A stretch of 64,000 bases of DNA. Origin: CAZOOR01 sp964581505. GTDB lineage: Bacteria > Bacteroidota > Ignavibacteria > Kapaibacteriales > UBA2268. The stretch's first letter is position 1. Each line of letters starts with the position of its first letter. The DNA lies in contig CAZOOR010000006.1 of the NCBI GenBank assembly GCA_964581505.1, positions 11,264-75,263 of the forward strand, in the 5' to 3' direction. Positions 1 through 8,688 of the stretch are shown piece after piece. Below the pieces are notes generated by a model, which worked only from the letters and a program-made list of their open reading frames with translations, did no database searches and was not told the DNA's origin. The translations under genes were made by a program, and so were the position numbers.

Positions 1-552
1 TTAAATACATATTCGGATTCCGAGTTAATCGCAATAGTATGCGAGCAGAAAAGCGAGACAAATGCCGCTTTTTCGGAACTGTATGACAGACATTCGGCAA
101 ATGTTCGTAGCTTTATTCATTATATGATTCAAAGTGAAGAGCAGATAGAAGATATATTTCAGGAAACGTTTATTACGTTTTACAAAAGAATTGGCGAAGG
201 CAAAGATATAAAAAATTCAAAAGCATATTTGCTTTCAATTGCTCGCAATCTTTGCCTGAAATATTATAGAGATAAGAAAACGACAGTGCCGTTTGAACCG
301 GATAGTTTCTTTGTAGATGAGAGAGGAAAATACGAAAGTGATGAATTGTTTTCAATCATTGTAAGAACACTACCATTACTTCAAGAAAAACAACGTGAAG
401 CATTTATTTTGCGTGAGTTTGAGGGGTTGCCCTACGACGAGATAGCAAAAGTTTGCGATACAAGTCTCTCCAACGCAAAATCAAGGGTCTTTAGGGCGCA
501 TAAAAAATTAATCGAAATTTTAGAACCGTATTTGAAGGATTTAGCGGATTAA
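1..552 (+). CDS. ECF-type RNA polymerase sigma factor (5' end outside window)
   Basis: The reading frame is open from base 1 and already encodes sigma region 2 (SELYDRHSANVRSFIHY) before the first ATG at 124, so the gene starts upstream of the window and the ATG at 124 is internal. Region 2 continues with DIFQETFITFYK. Region 4 is the helix-turn-helix stretch LREFEGLPYDEIAKV followed by SLSNAKSRVFRAHKKL. Such factors direct RNA polymerase to a small stress or envelope regulon and are usually held by a co-transcribed anti-sigma factor. The stop codon abuts the ATG of the next gene, which fits an anti-sigma partner. Family assignment is firm; the regulon is unknown. Confidence 0.9.
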   Translation, partial: LNTYSDSELIAIVCEQKSETNAAFSELYDRHSANVRSFIHYMIQSEEQIEDIFQETFITFYKRIGEGKDIKNSKAYLLSIARNLCLKYYRDKKTTVPFEPDSFFVDERGKYESDELFSIIVRTLPLLQEKQREAFILREFEGLPYDEIAKVCDTSLSNAKSRVFRAHKKLIEILEPYLKDLAD

Positions 553-1740
553 ATGGAACATAGTGATAAAATAAATATGCTTTTTGAATTTGCAGACGGG
601 ACATTAGACCCGAGCAAGGAAGACCAATTATTCCTTATGCTGTCATCTGATGATGAACTTCGTCAGCAATTCAAATCACATATCGGTATCAAAAATTCCG
701 TCCGTACAGGTACGGGCAATGTTCTTGTTCCCGGAGCATCAAAAGCCGCCGTGTTTGCCGGCTTGGGGCTTGATTTGCCACAGTCTGCTAATACGACCGA
801 ACCTCCTTCTAACAAACTTTTCTATACAGCGGCGGGAGTTTCACTCCTTCTTACTGCTTTTCTTCTGTTATTCCAATATAACGGCAATAATGAAAAAAGA
901 CAATTGCATATTGCTAAATTTGACATTATGAAAAATGTTACGCAAATTATTCCTACCGATATAAATCGGCTGAATATACCTTCGGTGTCCTCAAAAGAGA
1001 TAAATACACAAAGGGCTGATGTGCATAATACTATCGGGATTAAGTATGCAAATATTAATGCCGAAGGCATTAATCTTAATAATGCTGACATCGAAGAAGG
1101 TGCAGAGGAGACAAGCAAGAATACTATTATTTTGGAGTTATCCGCCGCTGATTTTAACTCACCTGTGGCTTCAATAGTACCGGAATTACTACCCGCAAAT
1201 AGTATATTGTCGAATACAGATGAATACAAGTCCCTATTCAATACTCTTGCAGTCGATAATAACTATGGACTTTCCGTTGAATTTCGCAATAGTAGGTATA
1301 GTAGTATAAAGACAGCTACTATTTCTCCTAAAGAATATTCTCCGGTGAACAATATGGCTATTGCTGTTTCCTATTCACTTAATAATAATTTCAGTATCGG
1401 CTTGGATATTCGTCAGGAAACTTTCTTTTTACAATACAGAGGGACGAAAGACAGCAAGCAATTCATCTACGAACAGCAACCGAATTTCACGACATTCACT
1501 AGCACGTTGAAATACAGTCTTAATGAAATAAATAATTGGCGTCCTTTCGCACAGGTTTCATTAGGTATAAATAATCTTGGGTTTGTATCAAGAGCTATGC
1601 TGGGTACTGAATATAGTGTGTTGGATAATTTCTCTCTCATTCTCGGTGTTGATTTTAATAATCTTACTTATTCATATCAAAAAAATTATTTTAATAGTTC
1701 AAAAATTGGTTTAAATTACGGTCTGATATATTCGTTTTAA
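553..1740 (+). CDS. Anti-sigma-like membrane protein with C-terminal beta-barrel-like domain
   Basis: 395 aa. The first 85 residues are short acidic helices (FADGTLDPSKEDQL) like the cytoplasmic part of anti-sigma factors, but no HxxxCxxC zinc motif is visible. One transmembrane segment lies near residues 88-108 (AAGVSLLLTAFLLLF). A low-complexity Asn/Ile-rich linker follows. The last 160 residues alternate polar and hydrophobic positions, with aromatic-rich strands and a terminal Phe, as in outer-membrane-protein beta barrels. It starts at the base after the sigma factor stop, so the two are translationally coupled. Inferred role: anti-sigma factor or membrane sensor. The barrel-like extracytoplasmic part is unusual for an inner-membrane regulator. 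Confidence 0.6.
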   Translation: MEHSDKINMLFEFADGTLDPSKEDQLFLMLSSDDELRQQFKSHIGIKNSVRTGTGNVLVPGASKAAVFAGLGLDLPQSANTTEPPSNKLFYTAAGVSLLLTAFLLLFQYNGNNEKRQLHIAKFDIMKNVTQIIPTDINRLNIPSVSSKEINTQRADVHNTIGIKYANINAEGINLNNADIEEGAEETSKNTIILELSAADFNSPVASIVPELLPANSILSNTDEYKSLFNTLAVDNNYGLSVEFRNSRYSSIKTATISPKEYSPVNNMAIAVSYSLNNNFSIGLDIRQETFFLQYRGTKDSKQFIYEQQPNFTTFTSTLKYSLNEINNWRPFAQVSLGINNLGFVSRAMLGTEYSVLDNFSLILGVDFNNLTYSYQKNYFNSSKIGLNYGLIYSF

Positions 1741-1764
1741 TAAAAAACGTTTGCGGACTGAACC

Positions 1765-2430
1765 ATTAGAATAATTAAAAATCATATTGCGGCAATTACT
1801 ATTCTTTATCCGATTATTATAATATTCGGATTTTTACTCTATTCTTGTGCAGACCCATTCGAAATTGAAGAAAATATTAATATAATTCCCGTTAATCAAG
1901 ACACCCTTAATATTAATGGGATTAAACCGCTTTCCCCTGGTAATGCTTGGTTATACCAAGTGAAGAAATACGACTCCACAGGAAAAATGCTTGATAGCTT
2001 TGTATATACTGATTCCGTTGTTAAAGATACTGTAATTGAAAAGGCAAATTGGTTCAGAACATCGCATTATACAGATTATTGGCAAACAAATTCAAATGAC
2101 GGGTTGCGTTTTAGGAAATATCGAACAGGGCAATCTCTATTGGAATGGCTGGAAGCAAAATATAAGGGTGCAAAAGGCTTCTCTTGGCAATCGGGCGGCA
2201 CGCAGAAAACAATTACATCATTAGATACAAGTATCAGTGTAACTGCCGGTAAGTTTGTGTGTTATTATTATACCGGAATATCGTATAAAACAGCAACAGG
2301 TTGGGAGTATTCAAAAATATTTTATTCTGCAAAAAACGGTTTAATCAAATCGGAAATATATCGGGAAAAATATAAAAAAATTCGTTGGCTTGCTATTTCG
2401 GTTGAATTGATAAGCTTTGACAAAAAATGA
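1765..2430 (+). CDS. Putative lipoprotein lacking an ATG/GTG/TTG start at its N-terminus
   Basis: The frame is open from the codon after TGA at 1759-1761. Its translation upstream of the first ATG (1960) is a convincing lipoprotein signal: basic start, hydrophobic core (ILYPIIIIFGFLLYSC) and lipobox Cys at 1846-1848. No ATG, GTG or TTG precedes the signal; candidate starts are ATT at 1765 or ATA at 1771. Either a rare start codon is used or the true start was lost. The mature part (about 190 aa) has no family I recognise. It has alternating strands and Trp/Tyr-rich segments and ends in an ATGA overlap with the next gene. It belongs to the sigma/anti-sigma/T9SS gene string and probably sits on the outer membrane or in the periplasm. 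Confidence 0.55.
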   Translation: MRIIKNHIAAITILYPIIIIFGFLLYSCADPFEIEENINIIPVNQDTLNINGIKPLSPGNAWLYQVKKYDSTGKMLDSFVYTDSVVKDTVIEKANWFRTSHYTDYWQTNSNDGLRFRKYRTGQSLLEWLEAKYKGAKGFSWQSGGTQKTITSLDTSISVTAGKFVCYYYTGISYKTATGWEYSKIFYSAKNGLIKSEIYREKYKKIRWLAISVELISFDKK

Positions 2431-5400
2431 AGAAATTATTAATCATATTGTTGTTATATATTTTTACTGTTAGTGCTTATTCACAGCGGGAAGCATATAA
2501 TTGGTATTTTGGAAACGGAGCAGGATTATCATTTGCACCGTCTGGTTCTACCGTGCGAACAATTAATAATGGAGCATTAGCATCGCCTGAGGGTTGTGCC
2601 GCTATTTCCGATACAATAGGCGGGTTGCTTTTCTATACCAACGGGACAACTATTTGGAACAAAAACCATACAGTTATGTTGAACGGTAGCGGCTTGAACG
2701 GCAATGGTGATGCCAGCCAATCTTCAATTATTATTCCCAATCCACAGCATAACGGATTGTATTATGTCTTTACTCTTAATTCCAATACACGTGCCTTTTC
2801 CTATTCCACTATTGATATTAGACGAGCCGGCGGATTGGGCGCAGTTATTGAAAAAAATCGTGTGTTGATTAGACCTATTACGGAAAAACTAACGGCAACA
2901 CTTGCGTCTGACGGAGTAAATTTTTTTGTTACTGTTCACGGTCTTGGAAATAACGTTTTTTATAGTTATTCTATTACAGCTTCGGGTGTTAATACAACTC
3001 CATATATTTCTATGACCGGAAGTTTGCATAACTCGACTACGGCAAATGCAAAGGGACAGATGAAAATTTCTCCTGACGGTAGAACCTTAGCAATCGTAAT
3101 ACCTGATGATGAAGTTTTTCAAATATTTGACTATAACGCCGGCAATGGAACGCTCACTAACCCATTGACAATTCCTATTGCCGGATATACACCTTACGGC
3201 ATTGAATTTTCACCTGACAGCAAAATACTATATGTATCAACAGGAAACATTCTGTTTCAATATACTATCGAAAGTAAAAATTCTACATATATAATAAACT
3301 CGCGTGAGGAAATTGCACGAGCAAATGAACGGCTTGCGCAGCTACAACTTGCACCTGACGGCAAGATTTATATTGCTTCACTCGGACAGTATTTTATTGC
3401 AAGAATAAGCAAACCCAATGAAAACGGAGCAAATGCGGGCTTTAGCCTATCCGCAATTAATTTGAACAGAAGAAGCTCGAACAAAGGACTACCGGCATTC
3501 GTACAGAGTTATATGACTTATCTTTATACACCGAGCATCATCAATGCTTGCGAAAATGAAGATATTCAACTTCGTTGTACGATTTCCCGTGACGCTGATG
3601 CCGCTTCTTTTCGCTGGTCGGGACCTAAGGGATTTTCCTCGACTGAGCAAAATCCTATGCTTTTGGATTTGAAATTATCACAAAGCGGTTATTATAAGAT
3701 AAGGGTAATTCTCGGTTCACTAAGTTTTGAAGATAGCATATTAGTTCATATTACACCGGCTCCGAAATCTAAAATTGTACCAAACGGTTCGACCGAACTA
3801 TGCTATGGAGACACATTGAGATTATACGCACTGCCGGATAGTTCGCATTATTCTTATCGCTGGTCAACAGGCGAAAGCACACCAAGTATTCTAATCACTC
3901 GCGGCAAAAAATATTATTTAACCGTGGAGGCAAATGCTTGTACGACACGTGATTCTATTGAAATAAAATCAGTTCCTGCTTTTACACCGCTTATTATTGT
4001 TCTCGGTGATAAAGAAATTTGTGAAGGCGATACACTACTACTGCAAGCATATCCGCAAAATTCAGGAAATAAATATTATTGGTCAACAGGCGATACAACA
4101 GAAAAAATTCTTATTACAAAAGGCGGCAAATATTCGGTTACAATTGAACGAGGAAGTTGCCGCCGTACTGCAAGTACGGAAATCATTAGCCTCGAAAAAC
4201 CGGCAACACGAATTAAAGCATTAGGTCCAACCTCATTCTGTACGGGGGATAGTGTTGTTCTTGTAGCTGAACCACAAAAACCTAATTATCTGTATCATTG
4301 GTCAACCGGTGAAACTGCACCTCGTATTGTAGTTAAGCACACCGGGAGAATAACACTAACAACGATGGTTCGTAATGCCTGCAAAACGATTGATACGCTC
4401 AATATTACTGCCGGTGATGACTTGAAAGTGAAAATCAAAACACCACCACCGCCATTTTGTGAAGGGCGTGAAATCGTTCTAATTGCCGAACCGATATCAA
4501 GTTCGTATGAATATCTATGGTCAACAGGAGAGACGAACTATGTAATTCGAGTGAAGAAAAGTGGTGTCTATTCTGTTAGAGTGAAGGCTCCGGGAGGTTG
4601 CGAAGGTGTTGATACGCTTAATATAATATTTGCTTCGTTACCAAAAGCAATAATTGCACAGGGCGGTAGCGGTGAAATTTGCTCCGGCGACAGCCTATTG
4701 CTCGAAGCAACAAATATCCGCCCGGACTATTCCTATTTTTGGTCAACCGGTGATACTACACATACTATTCAGGCTAAAGTTGCCGGTCTTTATTCGCTAA
4801 TTGTTAGCAATAAAGCCGGTTGTACAGATACAGCAGTATTCGAGTTAAAGGTAAAACCCGCACCTAAAATCAAAATAATAAAAATACAAGCAGAGACTTT
4901 ATGCAGGGGTGATTCGGCAATATTAATTGCGCGGACAAATATCGGAAATAGAATACTTTGGTCAACGGGTGAAACAAAAGACACTATTGTTGTCAAGAAA
5001 ACCGCTCTCTATACAGTTAAAGTAACAAATGCCGCTTATTGCTCCGCCTTTGATAGTATATTGGTTATATTCAATCCATATAAGGAACCCGAAATAGAAT
5101 CGGAAAGAGGTTTTGCCATTTGCGAAGGCGAGGAAATAACTCTCAAATCCGTACATAAATATAAAAAATATCTATGGAGTACAGGCGATACAACTGCTTC
5201 AATTACAATCAATACAGCAGGCACATATTATTTAACAATAAGCGATACAAACGGTTGTACTGCAACAACATTAGCAGAAATTAAGAATAGGGAAAACTTA
5301 ATTGAACATAGTTCCGAAATTGACTTTGCACAAGTGCTGATTAATACCAAGCAAAGTGATAATGTATTTATTCGCAATATCGGAGTGGATACTCTGATTA

Positions 5401-6293
5401 TTTCGGACATCTTCATCTTAGGCGCTCCTACGGCTTATCATATATTGTCCCCGCCTACTTTTCCGCTCCGATTGGCAACGGGCGAATTATATCAAATAAA
5501 TATTGAGTTTACGCCAAAAGTGTTGAAACATTTTGCTGATTCTTTGGTTATCGAAATCAACGCACCCTGCCAAGATGAGCAATATATCAGGATTGACGGT
5601 TACGGAAGTGGATTGGCGGAAGTTTCTATGCCCGATACAACCGGCATTATTGGCAAAAAGGATTTCCGTATTCCCTTACGTGCAAAAATTGAAGTACTAA
5701 ACGAGGATATTATTAACCTCACATATTCGGCAAAAATCAAATTCTATGCCGACATATTTCTGCCGAAACTACTAACAAATGGTATTATCAGGCATGATAC
5801 GATTATTGCCGGTGAACGAATTTTGACGATACAAGACAGCAACGTTATTCTAACTCGAGGCGAGAGCGTACTAACTGAATTATCGGGTATGGTGTTACTT
5901 GGTAGGCATACCACAACCCCTTTTGATATTTATGACTTGAAGACGGATAATGATTTTATTGATATAAGCACACGGGACGGAAGCCTAAAAGCACAGGCTG
6001 TATGTATGCAAAATCTTAATATTATTAATACTTCCAAAGCGGCATTAATGATTATTAGCCCAAATCCGGCAAATGAGATTATTACAGTTCAATTTAATCA
6101 TTTACCACAGGCGAATTATAATCTGAGAATATATAGTACGGACGGCAGAACAATAGCAAACCGAAGTATAAATATTAGGAAAGGAAAAAATGAATTTGAG
6201 CTTGATTTGAGATATTTCGCCACCGGTACATATATAGTAAGATTATCGGGTGGGACTTATATCCTGAACGAGATATTAAACGTCATTAAATAA
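2427..6293 (+). CDS. Large T9SS-exported surface protein with tandem WSTG Ig-like repeats
   Basis: 1288 aa. Signal peptide MKKLLIILLLYIFTVSAYS. Residues about 24-370 form a beta-propeller-like domain (NWYFGNGAGLSF, several SPDG/APDG turns). From about 375 to 960 there are eight Ig/PKD-like modules of about 75 aa with the pattern C.GD...L.A...Y.WSTGDTT..I.V...G.Y.V.V....C; the first is divergent (WSGP) and seven carry WSTG. Then comes an ASPM/SPD-2/Hydin-like module (IDFAQV, NIGVDTLII), a further beta domain, and a C-terminal type A sorting domain (SPNPANEIITVQF ... FATGTYIVRL). It should be exported by T9SS and anchored at the surface, perhaps as an adhesin. It overlaps the preceding lipoprotein by ATGA. 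Confidence 0.75.
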   Translation: MKKLLIILLLYIFTVSAYSQREAYNWYFGNGAGLSFAPSGSTVRTINNGALASPEGCAAISDTIGGLLFYTNGTTIWNKNHTVMLNGSGLNGNGDASQSSIIIPNPQHNGLYYVFTLNSNTRAFSYSTIDIRRAGGLGAVIEKNRVLIRPITEKLTATLASDGVNFFVTVHGLGNNVFYSYSITASGVNTTPYISMTGSLHNSTTANAKGQMKISPDGRTLAIVIPDDEVFQIFDYNAGNGTLTNPLTIPIAGYTPYGIEFSPDSKILYVSTGNILFQYTIESKNSTYIINSREEIARANERLAQLQLAPDGKIYIASLGQYFIARISKPNENGANAGFSLSAINLNRRSSNKGLPAFVQSYMTYLYTPSIINACENEDIQLRCTISRDADAASFRWSGPKGFSSTEQNPMLLDLKLSQSGYYKIRVILGSLSFEDSILVHITPAPKSKIVPNGSTELCYGDTLRLYALPDSSHYSYRWSTGESTPSILITRGKKYYLTVEANACTTRDSIEIKSVPAFTPLIIVLGDKEICEGDTLLLQAYPQNSGNKYYWSTGDTTEKILITKGGKYSVTIERGSCRRTASTEIISLEKPATRIKALGPTSFCTGDSVVLVAEPQKPNYLYHWSTGETAPRIVVKHTGRITLTTMVRNACKTIDTLNITAGDDLKVKIKTPPPPFCEGREIVLIAEPISSSYEYLWSTGETNYVIRVKKSGVYSVRVKAPGGCEGVDTLNIIFASLPKAIIAQGGSGEICSGDSLLLEATNIRPDYSYFWSTGDTTHTIQAKVAGLYSLIVSNKAGCTDTAVFELKVKPAPKIKIIKIQAETLCRGDSAILIARTNIGNRILWSTGETKDTIVVKKTALYTVKVTNAAYCSAFDSILVIFNPYKEPEIESERGFAICEGEEITLKSVHKYKKYLWSTGDTTASITINTAGTYYLTISDTNGCTATTLAEIKNRENLIEHSSEIDFAQVLINTKQSDNVFIRNIGVDTLIISDIFILGAPTAYHILSPPTFPLRLATGELYQINIEFTPKVLKHFADSLVIEINAPCQDEQYIRIDGYGSGLAEVSMPDTTGIIGKKDFRIPLRAKIEVLNEDIINLTYSAKIKFYADIFLPKLLTNGIIRHDTIIAGERILTIQDSNVILTRGESVLTELSGMVLLGRHTTTPFDIYDLKTDNDFIDISTRDGSLKAQAVCMQNLNIINTSKAALMIISPNPANEIITVQFNHLPQANYNLRIYSTDGRTIANRSINIRKGKNEFELDLRYFATGTYIVRLSGGTYILNEILNVIK

Positions 6294-6307
6294 ATAGAAA
6301 AAAATAT

Positions 6308-6339
6308 TTTGTAAATTATTGAAATTCTGCTTATTTTTG
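6308..6339 (+). promoter_or_regulatory. Bacteroidota-type promoter of rpsD
   Basis: TTTG at 6308-6311 and TATTTTTG at 6332-6339, separated by 20 bases. This matches the -33/-7 consensus TTTG-N19-21-TAnnTTTG used by the primary sigma factor of Bacteroidota. It sits about 50 bases before the S4 start. Confidence 0.75.
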
Positions 6340-6391
6340 TAGTTCTTTAAAAAAAGAGTTTAATAATACATTATAATTTAAGAGAGGCAAA

Positions 6392-6994
6392 ATGAAGTAC
6401 AACGGCCCAAAAGTGAAAATTTCGAGGAAATTGGGGCTGGAGCTAACTCCCAAAGCCAGAAAAGTTACACAAAAGAAAAATTACGGTCCCGGACAGCACG
6501 GTCCGTCAAGAAGACGTTCCAAGCAATCGGATTACGGTCGTCAATTGCTTGAAAAACAAAGATTAAGACTGCAATATAACATTTCCGAAAAGCAGATGTC
6601 CAATTATTACAAAAAGGCATCTAAGCTTGTCGGTAATACCGGTGATTTGTTGATTCAATTAATGGAATCACGTCTCGATGCTTTTGTTTATAGAGCAGGT
6701 TTTGCAACGACAATTTATGCGGCAAGACAATATGTTTCGCACGGACACTTTAATGTCAATGGTCGCCGTGTGAATATTCCTTCTTATTCGCTTAAACCTA
6801 ACGATTTAGTTGGCGTTCGCGAAAAAAGTAAAAAGCATATAGGTATTCAGGAATCTATCAGAAATGCCGGCGCTCCTACGTATATCGAACTCTCGAAGGC
6901 GGACTTTAACGCTCGCTATTTGAATGTTCCCGAGCGTGAGGATATACCTGTTATTTGCGAAATTCCTCTCGTTGTAGAATATTATTCGAGATAA
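6392..6994 (+). CDS. rpsD: 30S ribosomal protein S4
   Basis: 200 aa, normal length for S4. It binds 16S rRNA early in small-subunit assembly. Visible family signatures: YGPGQHGPSRRR near residue 30, SDYGRQLLEKQRLR, the S4 RNA-binding fold RQYVSHGHFNVNGRRVNIPSY, and C-terminal VEYYSR. The N-terminal zinc cysteines of some S4 proteins are absent, so this is the cysteine-free form. An AGAGG ribosome site precedes the ATG. It stands alone, with its own promoter and a strong terminator, rather than inside an rpsM-rpsK-rpsD-rpoA cluster. S4 often represses its own operon; nothing here shows whether it does so. Confidence 0.98.
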   Translation: MKYNGPKVKISRKLGLELTPKARKVTQKKNYGPGQHGPSRRRSKQSDYGRQLLEKQRLRLQYNISEKQMSNYYKKASKLVGNTGDLLIQLMESRLDAFVYRAGFATTIYAARQYVSHGHFNVNGRRVNIPSYSLKPNDLVGVREKSKKHIGIQESIRNAGAPTYIELSKADFNARYLNVPEREDIPVICEIPLVVEYYSR

Positions 6995-7014
6995 TTATTT
7001 CTTGCTTTTTTTAT

Positions 7015-7050
7015 AAAACCTTTCCCAATTTTGGCGAAAGGTTTTTTTTT
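7015..7050 (+). terminator. Rho-independent terminator after rpsD
   Basis: Perfect 10-bp stem AAAACCTTTC / GAAAGGTTTT (7015-7024 and 7036-7045) followed by a run of T to about 7050. Confidence 0.9.
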
Positions 7051-7109
7051 ACATATTTTTTTCCTATTTTAATTATGATTATTTAAGTAATGTTTAGGGA
7101 GTACTGATA

Positions 7110-7754
7110 ATGCGCAAGATTATTATTATTTTAATAATGCTATCTTCATTTTGTTTTTCAGAAGACGACTTTATGAATGACTCAAATCGATTCCTAGGTA
7201 GCGAGAGAATGAATATGGGATTAGGTGCTTTAACAGTATTATGCTATAAAACCGAAAACAGTATTTCCTCTTTTCTTGATTTCCCTCTATATTTTAATTA
7301 CAGTTTTAGCCATTTTGATAGATTGAGAATTTTTTCCAATCAGGGAATATATCAATCATCTTTAAATGACAAAGCCTTTTTTGCGGCATTGAGTGATTAT
7401 GGATTGGAGTATGCTCATTTTCTAACAAGAGATGGCGATAATAATATTGCTTTTAAATTGAGACAGAATTTTTTTAGACTGAACGCTCATCGACAATTTA
7501 ATAGTATCACCAGCCTTCAATTCTTATTTGAACAACAATTATTCTATTCGGCAGACCCGAAAATAATTGGCGATTTGCGCATATTTACCATCATTGGTGT
7601 CTCCTATATGTATGAGAAAGATAAAGGATATTTTTCCTTACTCGCCGGTATCTCTCTGGCAAATAGTCTCCGACTCTCTTTTGATTTTGGTTCACTGATT
7701 TACAGAAGTAATTTCATTAATATGATTTATCCATCTGTAGCAAATGGCTATTAA
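7110..7754 (+). CDS. Secreted beta-rich protein, probable outer-membrane barrel, unknown function
   Basis: 214 aa. Signal peptide about residues 1-17 (MRKIIIILIMLSSFCFS). The rest alternates hydrophobic/aromatic and polar residues (FPLYFNYSFSHFDRLRIF; LRIFTIIGVSYMYEKD), typical of a small outer-membrane beta barrel. GGGAG sits just upstream of the ATG. I recognise no family. The gene follows the rpsD terminator and ends about 50 bases before the DUF1460 gene, with which it may be co-transcribed. Confidence 0.6.
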   Translation: MRKIIIILIMLSSFCFSEDDFMNDSNRFLGSERMNMGLGALTVLCYKTENSISSFLDFPLYFNYSFSHFDRLRIFSNQGIYQSSLNDKAFFAALSDYGLEYAHFLTRDGDNNIAFKLRQNFFRLNAHRQFNSITSLQFLFEQQLFYSADPKIIGDLRIFTIIGVSYMYEKDKGYFSLLAGISLANSLRLSFDFGSLIYRSNFINMIYPSVANGY

Positions 7755-7803
7755 TAATTTTTTATATTTTTTTTATTGCCTGCTTTATATTATTTTGAAA
7801 CGA

Positions 7804-8688
7804 ATGATTATGAAAAGAAGAGAGTTTATCATAGGAATATCATCGCTTGCACTTGCTCTGCCGTTTGCAGCAAGGGCAGGTTCTCGCTTTCCTACTATGT
7901 CAAATAATTCCACTTTTACTAAAATAATTGAAAAGGCAGTGGCAAAGCAGTGGAGTGATTTGCCGCTTAGTACGGTTATCGGCAATGTTGCAAGCGAACT
8001 GCTTGGGAAATCCTACAAGGGCGGCACTCTTGATATTTATTCAAAGGAAAAATGTATTATCAATTTAGATGAACTTGATTGTGTTACATTCTTTGAAAAC
8101 TCTTTGGCTCTTGCACGGCTCATCAAGCAAGAAAAATATTCCTATAATGCACTTATTGAGCAAATTACATTATTGCGTTATCGTAAAGGTATTATTAACG
8201 ACTATACTTCACGTCTGCATTACACAGCCGATTGGATTTATGACAATGTAAGGAAAGGAACTATTGCAGATATTTCAAAGCAAATTGGGGGCAAAACAAT
8301 TAAATTCAATGTCTCTTTTATGTCCAAGCACCCACAATACTACAAACAGCTGAAGAATAATCCTGCATTTGTGAAAAGTATCAAATCATTCGAGACTGCA
8401 ATTAATAAAAGAATTTACTATTATATTCCTAAATTGCAAGTAAGCAAAATAGAATCAAAATTGCAGACAGGCGATATTATAGCAATAGTCAATACAAATA
8501 AAGGCTTAGATTATTCGCACACCGGATTGATATATCGCAAAGCAGGCAAAGCACATTTTATGCACGCTTCATCAATAAAGAAGAAAGTAATTATTGATAA
8601 AACCATTTCTCAATATTTAGCACATTCTAAGAAATCCAATAAAGGAATAAGCGTTTTACGTCCTTTGGAGCCGGAGAATGCCGAATAG
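7804..8688 (+). CDS. DUF1460 amidase-like protein with Tat-type signal
   Basis: About 294 aa from the chosen ATG; an in-frame ATG at 7744 would add 20 unlikely residues overlapping the preceding gene. The N-terminus MIMKRREFIIGISSLALALP reads as a Tat signal (RREFI) ahead of a hydrophobic stretch. The body has the DUF1460 pattern: catalytic Cys in NLDELDCVTFFENSLAL, then DYTSRLHYTADWI, and His in DYSHTGLIY. Relatives have an NlpC/P60-like fold and are thought to act on cell-wall peptides or muropeptides in the periplasm. The MFS transporter gene overlaps its last 11 bases, so an operon is likely, perhaps linking muropeptide cleavage and transport (inference). Confidence 0.8.
   Translation: MIMKRREFIIGISSLALALPFAARAGSRFPTMSNNSTFTKIIEKAVAKQWSDLPLSTVIGNVASELLGKSYKGGTLDIYSKEKCIINLDELDCVTFFENSLALARLIKQEKYSYNALIEQITLLRYRKGIINDYTSRLHYTADWIYDNVRKGTIADISKQIGGKTIKFNVSFMSKHPQYYKQLKNNPAFVKSIKSFETAINKRIYYYIPKLQVSKIESKLQTGDIIAIVNTNKGLDYSHTGLIYRKAGKAHFMHASSIKKKVIIDKTISQYLAHSKKSNKGISVLRPLEPENAE

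Noticed and set aside
124..552. ATG at 124 as start of the sigma factor
   Set aside because: The frame upstream encodes the conserved sigma region 2 start, so the ATG is internal and the gene begins before base 1.
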